Shown: piece after piece, positions 27,406-37,029 of the stretch
Position numbering within the stretch: the stretch's first letter is position 1
Layout: each line of letters opens with the position of its first letter
Assembly (NCBI GenBank): GCA_025612375.1
Contig: JAAXKN010000004.1
Location: 1 to 64,000 of the forward strand
Direction of reading: 5' to 3'
Origin: Ignavibacteria bacterium
Lineage (GTDB): Bacteria > Bacteroidota > Ignavibacteria > Ignavibacteriales > SURF-24
Length of the DNA stretch: 64,000 nt
Notes under the pieces: generated by a model
What the model saw: the letters and a program-made list of their open reading frames with translations, nothing else
Databases searched by the model: none
What the model was told of the DNA's origin: nothing
Position numbers and translations under genes: made by a program

Positions 27406-28725
27406 TTACTTTAGCAGCATCAGTTTTCTGCTTTCAGTAAATGTTCCGGCCTGAATCCTGTAGATATACATTCCGCTTGGCAGGCTGCTTCCGTCAAACT
27501 GAAGGGTATATGTGCCCGCATCCTTAAAGTCATTTGTGAGAACTGCAACTTCTTTCCCCAGGATATCGAATACCTTAATATTGACAAGCTTTCTTTCAGG
27601 AATGGAATATTTAATTGTTGTGCTGGGGTTAAACGGATTCGGGTAATTCTGGCTTAAGCTATAAACTGTTGGTGAAGTATTGCCTTTTTCAACTGCAGAT
27701 GGCTGGCTTTCTGATGGCGAGTGCAGCCCGATTGTAATTCCTCCATTCTGTCTAACCGCCCATGCATTGCCCTGTCCGTTACGGGCCTGAGTAAGATATA
27801 AATATGCGGATGTATCAGGCGCGGTATAGGCAACGTGCCAGGTGCTGTCGCCGAAGTTCTGGGCGCTGTAGACGTGATTATCCGGTATTGTTTTATTTCC
27901 CATTCTCGTCATAAAGCAGTCCCAGTTCTCGTGTACAATTATTCCGGTGATCATTCCGGTTCCGGAAGCGTTTACAGTTCTCCAGGTTTTTCCCAGGTCT
28001 TCAGTTCTTAGTAAGCTTTCACCTGCTGCAAAGCCGTTATTATTGGAGAAATAAATTGCAGTGATATCTCTAAGTCCCTTTGTGGCTTTGGAGGTCCAGG
28101 TTTTTCCTGAATCAGTTGAGACGTAGAGTGTTGAATCATTTGTTCCGAAAGCCAGCATGTGGGATGAGGTATCTCCCCAGACCGAGTTATTCCATCCGGA
28201 GCTGGATTGGGCAGCCATTGCAATTTTTATTTTGCTAGAGTCCCAGGTTATGCCGCCGTCATTTGTAATCCAGATGGACCATCGGTTATTAACCGGGTTT
28301 CCGCAGGCAATGCCACGGCTGGTATCGAAGAAAAACATTCCGTTTATCCGTCCATCTGATTGCGTAAAAACTTTTGTCCAGGTTTTGCCGGCGTTGCTTG
28401 TCTTAAATATGTAGGAGGTAGTCTTATACATTATTGTATCTGTCACCGGGGAAGCGCTGCAGAAGGCTGTAGAGGAATCCAGGGCGAAAATGTTCAATAT
28501 GTCCATTGTATCGAGTACAGATCCGCCTCCAGCATTCCGCCAGGTTGTGCCTTCATCTACAGTGCGGAGTACAGTACCATGACGGCCGCTTATCCAGACG
28601 ATCTTGTTTGTTACAGCCGAAATGGAAAGAAGGTCCTTTTTTGTTCCTGATGCCTGTTCCTTCCACTCATGTGCGCTGAGGGATAAAGTTAAAATTAAAA
28701 AAAAGAAAATGGTAAAACGTTTCAT
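27406..28725 (-). CDS. T9SS-exported YCF48/BNR-repeat protein
   Basis: A 439-residue protein with a signal peptide (1-18, ending LSLSA) and a seven-bladed-type repeat region of about 45-residue units. Each unit contains a T.DGG.TW or S.D.GKTWT..-like signature (TVDEGTTW, TSNAGKTW, TNDGGITW, STDSGKTW, TEDLGKTW) as in YCF48/photosystem assembly-factor and BNR/sialidase-like propellers. A type A sorting domain ends it (LSQNYPNPFNPSTTIKYSIP ... LPSGMYIYRI ... RKLMLLK). It is secreted or surface-anchored. The lack of sialidase catalytic residues in the repeats argues against sialidase activity. Confidence 0.87.
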   Translation of the reverse strand: MKRFTIFFFLILTLSLSAHEWKEQASGTKKDLLSISAVTNKIVWISGRHGTVLRTVDEGTTWRNAGGGSVLDTMDILNIFALDSSTAFCSASPVTDTIMYKTTSYIFKTSNAGKTWTKVFTQSDGRINGMFFFDTSRGIACGNPVNNRWSIWITNDGGITWDSSKIKIAMAAQSSSGWNNSVWGDTSSHMLAFGTNDSTLYVSTDSGKTWTSKATKGLRDITAIYFSNNNGFAAGESLLRTEDLGKTWRTVNASGTGMITGIIVHENWDCFMTRMGNKTIPDNHVYSAQNFGDSTWHVAYTAPDTSAYLYLTQARNGQGNAWAVRQNGGITIGLHSPSESQPSAVEKGNTSPTVYSLSQNYPNPFNPSTTIKYSIPERKLVNIKVFDILGKEVAVLTNDFKDAGTYTLQFDGSSLPSGMYIYRIQAGTFTESRKLMLLK

Positions 28726-29007
28726 ACACTATCCTGACCTTTCTATTATTCATTTAGCAATGAACAATCGCTTTGAGATAATTTCTTAAGTATCACTTAA
28801 CTTAAAGACAACGTTACCAGGATGGCCAGAGTGTAACGGCAAAGAGCATCAGTAAGCTGGATGCTTTTAATCTGCTTCCGGCAATTTATAAGTATGGGAT
28901 AAAGCATTATAACAGGATCCGGTCTAATTAATAGATTAACGCTGAAAGAGGTGAAATGTCAAGGTAAATGGGAAAGAACCTCAACCTGAGGTTCTTTCCT
29001 GAAATAA
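28726..29007. other. Intergenic region with a possible coding remnant
   Basis: 282 bases between two minus-strand genes. On the plus strand 28806-28931 is open for 41 codons and reads like protein (SISKLDAFNLLPAIYKYGIK), but it lacks a start codon and ribosome-binding site. It may be the tail of a decayed gene. Nothing else is evident. Confidence 0.3.
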
Positions 29008-29937
29008 CTAGCTGCTTTTCAGAAGGTCGTTCAGTGCATCTTCAAACCTGGAAAACTGAAACCGGTAGCCCAGCTCCTGAGTCCTTTCAGGCAGGACTTT
29101 TATTCCTTCTGTAACAGGAACCGAAGCTTCGCCAATTGCGGCTTTAATCGGGAATTCAGGTATTTTTAGCCACGAGGGCCTGTTCATCACGCCGCCCAGG
29201 ATTTCCATAAAATCCTTCATTCTGACGGGGTTTGGTGCAACGGCATTAAGCGCTCCGTCTACAAAATCATTATCCAGGGCAAATATAAATATATTTGCCA
29301 CATCAATCAGGTGTATCCAGGAGATCCACTGGTTCCCTTCACCTACCGTTCCCCCCATGAAGTATTTGAACGGGGTAAGCAGTTTTTCAAGAGCACCTTC
29401 TCTTGTATCGAGGACGATTCCAACCCTGACGCTTGCCCGCCTCAGTCCAAGGCTTTCAGCTTCGGCAGCCTCGGTTTCCCAGCGTTTGCATACTTCTGCC
29501 AGAAAGCCATCTCCGGGAAGGCTTTCCTCTGTATACGTGACGTTGTTTTCAGAAGAGCCGTAATAGCCGATTGCCGAGGCAGAAATAAAAGCTTTAGGCT
29601 TATTATCTGTCCGGCTGATGGCATAAACGAGGGTTCTGGTGCCAAGTTCACGGCTTTTAAGTATTTTTTCCTTGTAGTCGTTGCTCCACAGGGCGCCCAG
29701 GAGCGGTTCCCCGGCAAGGTGCAGAATTGCGTCCTTACCCTCGATGTGCCTCTGCCATTCACCGGTCTTATCATATGAGTCCCACTTGACAAATTCCCTT
29801 GCGCCCGGGAGTTCGTTTTTGGCAGTATTAGGAGAGCGTGTAAAAACGGTTACCTCGTCGCCGCGTGAGCTTAAGACCTGTGTAATATATTTCCCGATCA
29901 GGCCTGTTGCGCCTGTAATAATGATTTTCTTTCCCAT
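29008..29937 (-). CDS. TIGR01777 family NAD(P)-dependent epimerase (YfcH-like)
   Basis: A 309-residue extended short-chain dehydrogenase-like protein. The N-terminal nucleotide loop is GATGLIGKYI (8-17), then LHLAGEPL, a conserved SASAIGYYGSS segment and WISWIHLIDVANIF, all as in the TIGR01777/YfcH group. The C-terminal DUF1731-like tail ends in LPERTQELGYRFQF and the family's usual short helix. It is cytoplasmic. The substrate is unknown for the family. Confidence 0.93.
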   Translation of the reverse strand: MGKKIIITGATGLIGKYITQVLSSRGDEVTVFTRSPNTAKNELPGAREFVKWDSYDKTGEWQRHIEGKDAILHLAGEPLLGALWSNDYKEKILKSRELGTRTLVYAISRTDNKPKAFISASAIGYYGSSENNVTYTEESLPGDGFLAEVCKRWETEAAEAESLGLRRASVRVGIVLDTREGALEKLLTPFKYFMGGTVGEGNQWISWIHLIDVANIFIFALDNDFVDGALNAVAPNPVRMKDFMEILGGVMNRPSWLKIPEFPIKAAIGEASVPVTEGIKVLPERTQELGYRFQFSRFEDALNDLLKSS

Positions 29938-30276
29938 ATTCCTCTCAATCTGATTGTTAATTTTATTTACAAACCTAATTTCTTTATTTCAAGTGCATTC
30001 ATTTTCTGTAACTATATGTAAAATACGCCCTTAATATTGGCCGGATATATGGTCTGATTATCTGATTTGGGGTTCGGTGAGGAAAAATTATTTAAAAAGT
30101 ATTTCTTGCTAGAAAACTATTAATGTCTTAGCTTTGCCATTACTTTTCAACTCCAAGGGTCCCGTACCCCATACGGGGAAAGGATCTCATAGGAGCAGTC
30201 CTTTAATTTTGTTCGCTTTTCATTTTAGTCTTTTTCTTTAATTCATCTTATTTATTAATTACTTCGGGGATTCCAA
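29938..30276. other. Divergent intergenic region with promoter and leader hairpin
   Basis: 339 bases between the epimerase (-) and the large surface protein (+). It contains a Bacteroidetes-like promoter candidate at 30106-30136 and, downstream of it, a small leader hairpin CCCGTA / TACGGG (30161-30177). No gene is seen. Confidence 0.45.
30106..30136 (+). promoter_or_regulatory. Candidate Bacteroidetes-type housekeeping promoter
   Basis: TTG at 30106-30108, a 20-base spacer, then TAGCTTTG at 30129-30136, matching the TTG-N19/20-TAnnTTTG pattern of Bacteroidetes sigma-ABfr promoters. It lies 140 bases upstream of the large surface-protein gene. Whether this lineage uses that consensus is not known to me. 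Confidence 0.4.
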
Positions 30277-33200
30277 ATGAAGAAAATCTTTTCAATTGTG
30301 TTCTTACTGGTGGTGCTGTGTTCAATTAGCACCTACGGACAGTTGAATTACAAGTTCTCCTCGGCTCCAGGAACGTTTACTGCTCTTTCAGGAGCAAATC
30401 CGTTTACTTGGGTTGCAGGAGCTACAGCCGATGAAGGTTACACTAATGCGACCGAAATCGGCTTTTCGTTTAACTATGCTGGAAAGGATTATACCCAGTT
30501 CCAGGTCTCAACCAACGGTTTCTTAAGGTTTGGTGCAGATCTTGCTAATGCTACAAAAGCCGATGCTCTGGACGGAGCCTTAAGGCAGATTGTTGCACCA
30601 TTATGGGATAATCTGGCGGTTGGAGCAACTTCCGACATTACTTATTTGCTAGAGGGTGCTGCAGGAAGCCGTATACTTACGGTTGAATGGAAAAATGTAA
30701 AGTGGAACAGTTCCACTTCAGCAAATTCTCAGTTTCAGGTAAAACTTTATGAAGGCACAAATAAAATAGAATTTGTTTATGGTGCCATGACAAAGGCTAA
30801 CAATGTAAGTACCTCAGCCTCAATTGGTCTGGCTGACAATACAGCGATTACAGCGGCTGGCTCGGCAACAGGGAAATTCTTAAGCATTAACGTCGGTGGT
30901 ACAGCAAGTCCAAGGGTATACCACCAGACAATGACAAATGCTTTCAGCTCTATATCAAACTCACCTGATGCGAACACAGTATTCACTTTTGAGCCTGTAA
31001 CACCAACTCCAATTCCTGCTGGTACTTACACCGTAGGTGGAACAGGTGCGGACTACAAGACGATAAGTGACGCGGCAACGGCACTGAACATAAATGGAAT
31101 TGCAGGACCTGTGGTTCTGAAAGTCCGTGAAGGATCCTATGATGACATTTTTCATCTCCTTAATGTAAAAGGAACTTCGGAAACAAATACCATCACACTG
31201 ATGAATGAAAGCGGTCCGGTTGTCCTGATGCCTACGAACGGTAGCAGCGGCAGTACTTCCGGTGCTTCTACTGCTGATGCAATTATCCGCCTCGATGGAA
31301 CACAGTATACGACAATTCAGGGCCTGACCTTAAATGACAACGGCTTGTCAACTCTCGCACTGAAGTTCGAATTTGGTGTTTGCGTGGGTAACTCCCAGTT
31401 AAACGGTAAAATGACACAGGGCGGCAGGTTTAATCACCTGAAGGACCTTAAGATTGATATGAAGCCTACTGCAGGAATAGTTCAAACCGGTGCGATGGGT
31501 GTACGTTTCTATACATCCAGCTCATCAGAAACAGATACCAGCATGGCAATAAGCTATAATAAGATAGAAAACTGTAATTTCGCAGGTTTCTGGCTTAATG
31601 CCTGGAAAACTTATGGTATCAGCGGTACTAATCCAAACCGAGGCAACGTTGTAACAGGATGTACATTTGGAAACTTTTCAATTAAATCGGGCGCAAGCTA
31701 CGATGTGCGCGTAATGCAGATTGATTGCGAATCCGATCTTACAATTGAGAAAAATAAGTTCCAGAATCTTGATGTGGCAATTCAGACCACAAATCAGGTT
31801 TATGGAATCTGGTTCAATGCAGGTGGAAGCGCTACAGTCGTTAGCAGCGGAAAAATTATAATCCGCGATAACGAGATGAGCTCAATTTATAACAGCAATT
31901 CTGCATTAACAACCGGTTCAACTATCGCTATTTGTGTTCCTGCGGTTAAGGACGGTACAGATATCGAAATTTCCGGCAATAAGATCCACGATATCTTTAC
32001 AAATGCCACTACTACAGGTCGCGCTGACGGAATCTTTACAAATATTCACGCCGGAGCTAATGTAAAGGTGAAGATCTTTAATAATATGGTCTATGACCTC
32101 AGAGCTCCAAAGGCTTCCAGTACAATTAATGCTGTAAGAGGAATTGCCATTACAAACGGCGGCGGAAACGGAACCTTTAGTGTCTATAATAACACTGTTT
32201 ATTTGAATAATTCTGTTCCCCCGGCAGTAGCTGCAACAAATGCTGCTCATCGTTCATCATGCCTGAATGTGCAGAGTTTTACAACTGCTACACTGGATCT
32301 TAAGAATAATCTGTTAGTAAATACGATGGGTACAAGCTCTAATGGTACAGGCGTAACTGAAGCAAGCTGCTTCCAGGTTGAAAATTCAGCAGTCCTCCAG
32401 AGAATGACAGTAGGCAGCGATAATAATTTGTTCTTTGCTGATACATCAGTTGCTAACAGCGGTGTTGTTTATGACGGAACTAAGATCTACAGAACAATGC
32501 CAGAATATAAGGCAATCGCAAATCTGGCTCCAAGAGAAACAAACTCTTTCTCAGTTGATCCCAGAACCTCATTCGTTAAATCTGATACTTTATATGACCT
32601 TCACATAAATCCATCCTCATGGCTCGTGAAGGCACAGGGTACTCCAAGTGCTATGGTTTCAACTGACATTGATGGGGATGCAAGAAGCACAGGTTTCACT
32701 ACCGGACCTGTATCAATAGGTGCTGATGAATATGTCCCTACAGGCAAGCCTTCAGTTACAGCCACTGGAAAAATTGCAGACAGCCTGACCACTGTATTCA
32801 CAGGCGTTGACGGCAAAACGATCGGCGAAATTACCTGGCATAAGGGAAAAGGCACACTGCCCGATTCAGTAGCCATGACTTATGTCCCGGGCTCTCAGCT
32901 TACCTCAAATGCCCAGGCTTCAATATTCAAGAACTATTCAGTCTCAACTTTCGGTGGCGTAAAAGGCTGGAATGCCGACCTTAAACTCTACTACAACCCG
33001 ACTACAGAGTTAAACGGTATCTATGAACCGGCCCTCAAAATGCACCAGAAGTCTTCTGACACATGGAGCCAGCTGCCTTCAACTGTTGATACATTAAAGC
33101 ATTTTGTCCTCTCAAAGATAATTGGCGGGGCAGACTTTACGCTCGGCACTGAGGCCCCGGTTCCATCAATCTCAATTGCCTCGGCAAGAGAGGACTTGAA

Positions 33201-34749
33201 TAGTGATCTTGTACCTGACAAAATGGGTCAGAGTGTAACGATCGTTGGTGTTGTGGTTACAGATAACCTCTCAAAAAGCGACACAGGAAGCGTCTATTTC
33301 TTAAACGACAAGACTGCCGGTATCGTTCTTTCTGCAGCAAAGAAGCTTACTAAAGAACTGACCGTTGGCGACAGCCTCAGGGTAACAGGCGTAATCGGCC
33401 AGCATAACGGCCAGACTGAAATCACCCCTGCGGATACCGTTATCGGCGACCAGGGAAGTATGGTTGTTCTTAAAGCAAATGCTTCTGTTCCTGCTCCGGT
33501 GGTCATTACTGTAAAAGACCTTAAGTCTGAACAGTATGAAGGTAATCTTGTTGTTGTAAGAGGCCTTTCAAAAATGACTTCAAGCGTGCCATGGCCGGTT
33601 TCAAACGACACAACTTTGACTGTCGGCACTAGTACAGATTCTTTGTCACTCTTTATTGATCACGACACAAAGCTGCCGGGAACAAGTGAACCTGAATGGC
33701 CGCTGGATATCATTGGCGTGGTCGGACAGAATTCGCAGACCCTCAGTGACGGTTACATACTTATACCGAGAAATACAACAGACGTAACTGTACCGGTTCT
33801 TTCTCTGGCAACGGCAAGAGAAGACTTGAACACCGACTTTATACCCGACAGAAAGGGACAGACACTTAAGGCTAAAGGCATTGTTGTTTCACCCGACTTT
33901 ACCGCAAGTGCCGGTGGAAATAACTACTATATTACTGACGGAACTGCAGGTGTACTGCTCTATTCAGCCAAGAAACTTTCAGCCGCGCTGAACATTGGCG
34001 ACAGCATACTTGTAAAAGGCAAGATCGATCAGTATAAGGGTGCAACTGAATTTGTTCCTCTTACAACTGAAGTAGGTGAAAAAGGAAGCGTTACGGTACT
34101 CAAGACAAATGCAAGAGTTCCTGCTCCAATTGAAATATCAATAAAAGATGTTAATTCAGAAAAATATGAGGGAAGTCTTGTAAAAGTTAAAAACATTTAC
34201 AGATATCCTTCAAGCCCTATCTTGCCGGCATCGGGCGTAAATACCAGCATGATAGTTGGTAACGAGAAAGATTCAACTATACTCTTTATCGATCTTGATA
34301 CCGATATCGACGGAGCAAAAGAACTTAAATTGCCTGCTAATATTACGGGTGTCGTTGGTCAGTATACTTCATCCAAAGACCTGAACGACGGCTACGAACT
34401 GATTCCGAGAAGCATGGCTGATTTTGACGCTGTAAGCGGAGTTGAAGATAATTTATCAAAGATTCCTGCTACATATGCTCTTAATCAGAACTATCCGAAC
34501 CCGTTTAACCCTTCAACTACCATCAGCTTTGACCTTAGGACAAATGCAAACGTAACATTGAAGATCTATAGTGTTCTTGGAGAGGAAGTCTTAACACTTA
34601 TGAATGGCAGCTTAATGCCTGCCGGCCATAAGATACTTTCATTCAATGCGTCTAACCTGCCAAGCGGAATGTATATTTACAGGCTGGAAGCAAAGGGAAT
34701 TGACGGAACCAACTTTACGGGCATTAAGAAAATGATGCTTCTTAAGTAA
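30277..34749 (+). CDS. Giant T9SS-exported beta-helix / OB-fold protein
   Basis: A 1490-residue surface or secreted protein. A signal peptide (1-21, ending STYGQ) is followed by a nidogen/Ig-like N-terminal sandwich (about 25-240; FQVSTNGFLRFG, IVAPLWDNL) and a right-handed parallel beta-helix (about 250-820; repeated N..I.N.N.....I.. turns). A linker leads to two tandem copies of an OB-fold-like module of about 200 residues (from about 967 and 1171) that begin ASAREDLNSDLVPDK and ATAREDLNTDFIPDR. Each has a LNDKTAG/ITDGTAG strand and a GD.L.V.G.I.Q..G..E pattern. A type A sorting domain completes it. It may bind or cleave polysaccharide, but catalytic residues are not identifiable. A strong terminator follows. 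Confidence 0.87.
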   Translation: MKKIFSIVFLLVVLCSISTYGQLNYKFSSAPGTFTALSGANPFTWVAGATADEGYTNATEIGFSFNYAGKDYTQFQVSTNGFLRFGADLANATKADALDGALRQIVAPLWDNLAVGATSDITYLLEGAAGSRILTVEWKNVKWNSSTSANSQFQVKLYEGTNKIEFVYGAMTKANNVSTSASIGLADNTAITAAGSATGKFLSINVGGTASPRVYHQTMTNAFSSISNSPDANTVFTFEPVTPTPIPAGTYTVGGTGADYKTISDAATALNINGIAGPVVLKVREGSYDDIFHLLNVKGTSETNTITLMNESGPVVLMPTNGSSGSTSGASTADAIIRLDGTQYTTIQGLTLNDNGLSTLALKFEFGVCVGNSQLNGKMTQGGRFNHLKDLKIDMKPTAGIVQTGAMGVRFYTSSSSETDTSMAISYNKIENCNFAGFWLNAWKTYGISGTNPNRGNVVTGCTFGNFSIKSGASYDVRVMQIDCESDLTIEKNKFQNLDVAIQTTNQVYGIWFNAGGSATVVSSGKIIIRDNEMSSIYNSNSALTTGSTIAICVPAVKDGTDIEISGNKIHDIFTNATTTGRADGIFTNIHAGANVKVKIFNNMVYDLRAPKASSTINAVRGIAITNGGGNGTFSVYNNTVYLNNSVPPAVAATNAAHRSSCLNVQSFTTATLDLKNNLLVNTMGTSSNGTGVTEASCFQVENSAVLQRMTVGSDNNLFFADTSVANSGVVYDGTKIYRTMPEYKAIANLAPRETNSFSVDPRTSFVKSDTLYDLHINPSSWLVKAQGTPSAMVSTDIDGDARSTGFTTGPVSIGADEYVPTGKPSVTATGKIADSLTTVFTGVDGKTIGEITWHKGKGTLPDSVAMTYVPGSQLTSNAQASIFKNYSVSTFGGVKGWNADLKLYYNPTTELNGIYEPALKMHQKSSDTWSQLPSTVDTLKHFVLSKIIGGADFTLGTEAPVPSISIASAREDLNSDLVPDKMGQSVTIVGVVVTDNLSKSDTGSVYFLNDKTAGIVLSAAKKLTKELTVGDSLRVTGVIGQHNGQTEITPADTVIGDQGSMVVLKANASVPAPVVITVKDLKSEQYEGNLVVVRGLSKMTSSVPWPVSNDTTLTVGTSTDSLSLFIDHDTKLPGTSEPEWPLDIIGVVGQNSQTLSDGYILIPRNTTDVTVPVLSLATAREDLNTDFIPDRKGQTLKAKGIVVSPDFTASAGGNNYYITDGTAGVLLYSAKKLSAALNIGDSILVKGKIDQYKGATEFVPLTTEVGEKGSVTVLKTNARVPAPIEISIKDVNSEKYEGSLVKVKNIYRYPSSPILPASGVNTSMIVGNEKDSTILFIDLDTDIDGAKELKLPANITGVVGQYTSSKDLNDGYELIPRSMADFDAVSGVEDNLSKIPATYALNQNYPNPFNPSTTISFDLRTNANVTLKIYSVLGEEVLTLMNGSLMPAGHKILSFNASNLPSGMYIYRLEAKGIDGTNFTGIKKMMLLK

Positions 34750-34768
34750 AACTGGTCAAATCCTTCTC

Positions 34769-34804
34769 TAAAAAAGCCGGTTCTTCTTGAACCGGCTTTT
34801 TTTT
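34769..34804 (+). terminator. Strong intrinsic terminator
   Basis: AAAAAGCCGGTTC / GAACCGGCTTTTT hairpin with a 5-base loop and a run of eight T residues, about 20 bases after the giant surface-protein gene. Confidence 0.92.
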
Positions 34805-34960
34805 GCCATTAGCTGACTTTGCTCTCATGCTATTTCCCGCAGACGGCCGCTCACGGAGAAAAAAATATCCCCTTTTATTCATTTTCTGCCGCAAAACAAT
34901 GGCATCATTTCCGAATATTTTGTATTCTCATAATTATATTATCAGAAAACTGAGGAAACT

Positions 34961-35914
34961 ATGAAAGTTGGAATAATTGGTGCCGGACTGGTGGGATCTA
35001 CATCAGCCTACGCTATAGTAATGACAAAAGCCGCAAGTGAAATTGTCTTAATAGATGCTAATGAAAAACGCGCAATTGCCGAGGCTGCAGATATACAGCA
35101 TGCAGTTCCTTTTACACACGCTACCGACATACATGCCGGGAGTTACGAGGACCTGAAAGAGGCCAAAATTATTATAATTGCTGCCGGTGCAAGCCAGAGG
35201 CCGGGAGAAACCAGGCTCGCGCTTTTCGAAAGAAATGCCGCAATATTAAACCAGATAATCCCTAATACAGTGAAATTTGCCCCTAATGCAATATTCCTGA
35301 TTGCAACAAACCCGGTGGATATTATTACACATATCAGTACAAAAATTGCTCAGAAGTACGGGGTCCCTTCTTCGCACGTTATCGGATCGGGTACTACTCT
35401 GGATACCGCCCGTTTCAGGGCGCTGGTCGGAATCCATGCCGGAGTTGACTCACAGCATGTGCACGGATATGTGATAGGTGAACACGGGGATTCTGAAGTC
35501 CTTACATGGGCTAATATCGATATCAGCGGAATTCCTCTGGCAGACTTCATCCAGTTCAGAAAAGTTGAATTTAACGATCAGATCAGGCGCGAAATTGATG
35601 AAGGAGTGCGCAATGCTGCATATAAAATTATTGAAGGCAAAGGTTCAACCTACTACGGTATAGGCGCTGCAATTGCAAGAATAGTTGATGCAATTAACAG
35701 GGATAACCGGGCAATACTGACAGTCTCAACCATAAATGAAGAGGTCGAAGGGATAAGGGAAGTCGCGCTGTCGCTTCCGCACCTGATCGGAGGAAACGGG
35801 GATTTAGGTACGCTTCCATTAAGATTAAGCTACGAAGAAAGGCTCCTCTTAAGAAAAAGCGCACAGATAATAAAAGAAAAAATTGATGAATATGAAAATA
35901 AGGCGGAGAAATAA
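34961..35914 (+). CDS. ldh: L-lactate dehydrogenase
   Basis: A 317-residue NAD-dependent 2-hydroxyacid dehydrogenase. The Rossmann loop is GAGLVGST (7-14), with D32 for NAD ribose and NPVD. The catalytic His is H175 in GEHGDSE and the substrate Arg is R151 (LDTARFR). The specificity loop reads GASQRPGETR. Gln79 here corresponds to the residue that is Gln in lactate and Arg in malate dehydrogenases, which favours lactate. A His two residues before the VIGEHGD strand region (VHGY) is as in FBP-regulated bacterial LDHs. It interconverts pyruvate and L-lactate and fits a fermentative or facultative metabolism. Confidence 0.93.
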   Translation: MKVGIIGAGLVGSTSAYAIVMTKAASEIVLIDANEKRAIAEAADIQHAVPFTHATDIHAGSYEDLKEAKIIIIAAGASQRPGETRLALFERNAAILNQIIPNTVKFAPNAIFLIATNPVDIITHISTKIAQKYGVPSSHVIGSGTTLDTARFRALVGIHAGVDSQHVHGYVIGEHGDSEVLTWANIDISGIPLADFIQFRKVEFNDQIRREIDEGVRNAAYKIIEGKGSTYYGIGAAIARIVDAINRDNRAILTVSTINEEVEGIREVALSLPHLIGGNGDLGTLPLRLSYEERLLLRKSAQIIKEKIDEYENKAEK

Positions 35915-35940
35915 GACGGGGTACTATGCCCTGTCTTATT
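35910..35940 (+). terminator. Hairpin terminator overlapping ldh stop
   Basis: AATAAGAC...GTCTTATT arms with G/C pairs between them. The 5' arm includes the ldh stop codon. T-rich sequence follows. Confidence 0.6.
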
Positions 35941-36026
35941 ATTTCTGTAACGTTTGGTGAGATTCTTAAATTTGCCAATCGATAATCATTTATAAATCTG
36001 CCTCATTTATACAAAACGGCACAAAA

Positions 36027-37019
36027 ATGGAACTCTTTATGAAATTTAGGTTTACAATAGCTCTATTATCCCTGATTATTGCTTTCTTTTTCAATACATC
36101 TTTACTTGATGCCCAGAACCTTGAGGGCAGTCATCCGGAAAGGGAAGTTGCAATCACCTTCGACGACCTCCCGGCCGTATCCACAAGGCAGGATATTAAG
36201 TCCTGGAATGAGCTTACAGATAACCTCCTTTCAATAATTAAAGATAATAATGTGCCGGCAGTGGGTTTTGTAATAGAAAGCCACCTCTATGATGAAAACG
36301 CGTATAATACTAAAAAGGCGGAGCTCTTAAATAAATGGCTCGATCAGGGACTTGAGCTTGGAAACCATACGTATTCACATCCGAGCCTTAACCGTATTCC
36401 TCTTCAGAAATATGAGGACGACCTGATTAAAGGAGAGGCAACTGTGGGGAAAGTGCTCCAGGAGCACAATATGAAACTCAGGTATTTCAGACACCCATTC
36501 CTCCAGACCGGAAGAACCATCGCCAAAAGAGACTCATTTAATACTTTTCTTTCTGAAAGAGGCTATACTGTTGCTCCTGTAACAATAGATAATTCCGACT
36601 GGATATTTGCTCGCGCATATGACAATGCAAGGGACAAGGGGGATAAAGAGATGATGAAAAAAGTTGCAGATGCATACATCCCCTACATGGAAAGCAAATT
36701 TGAATATTTTGAAAAACAGTCTGTGAAACTATTCGGACGCGAAGTTAAGCAGGTGCTTTTAGTTCACGCCAATACAATCAATTCGGAACATTTCGGTGAA
36801 ATAGCCCGTATGCTGAAAAACCGCGGCTATAAGTTCATTACTCTTCAGGATGCAATAAGCGACAGCGCGTACAAGTCGCCCGATACATTTACCGGCGCCG
36901 GCGGCATCAGCTGGCTTCACCGCTGGGCATACACAAAGGGGCACAGAAGGGAATTCTTTGCCGGTGAACCTATGACCCCGGAATTCGTAATGGAAGAGGC
37001 CGGAGTTACAGAAGAATAA
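36027..37019 (+). CDS. Exported polysaccharide deacetylase family protein
   Basis: A 330-residue NodB-homology (CE4-like) protein. The start may be the second ATG at 36039 (MKFRF). A signal peptide ends near residue 29 (LLDAQ). The NodB motifs are visible: TFDDLP (motif 1, Asp-Asp), GNHTYSHPSL (motif 2, the HxxxH metal site) and a RHPFLQTGRT region corresponding to motif 3. Family members remove N-acetyl groups from chitin, peptidoglycan or other glycans with a divalent metal. The C-terminal half (about 200-330) is less typical. Substrate unknown. Confidence 0.88.
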   Translation: MELFMKFRFTIALLSLIIAFFFNTSLLDAQNLEGSHPEREVAITFDDLPAVSTRQDIKSWNELTDNLLSIIKDNNVPAVGFVIESHLYDENAYNTKKAELLNKWLDQGLELGNHTYSHPSLNRIPLQKYEDDLIKGEATVGKVLQEHNMKLRYFRHPFLQTGRTIAKRDSFNTFLSERGYTVAPVTIDNSDWIFARAYDNARDKGDKEMMKKVADAYIPYMESKFEYFEKQSVKLFGREVKQVLLVHANTINSEHFGEIARMLKNRGYKFITLQDAISDSAYKSPDTFTGAGGISWLHRWAYTKGHRREFFAGEPMTPEFVMEEAGVTEE

Positions 37020-37029
37020 AAAGCATTCC

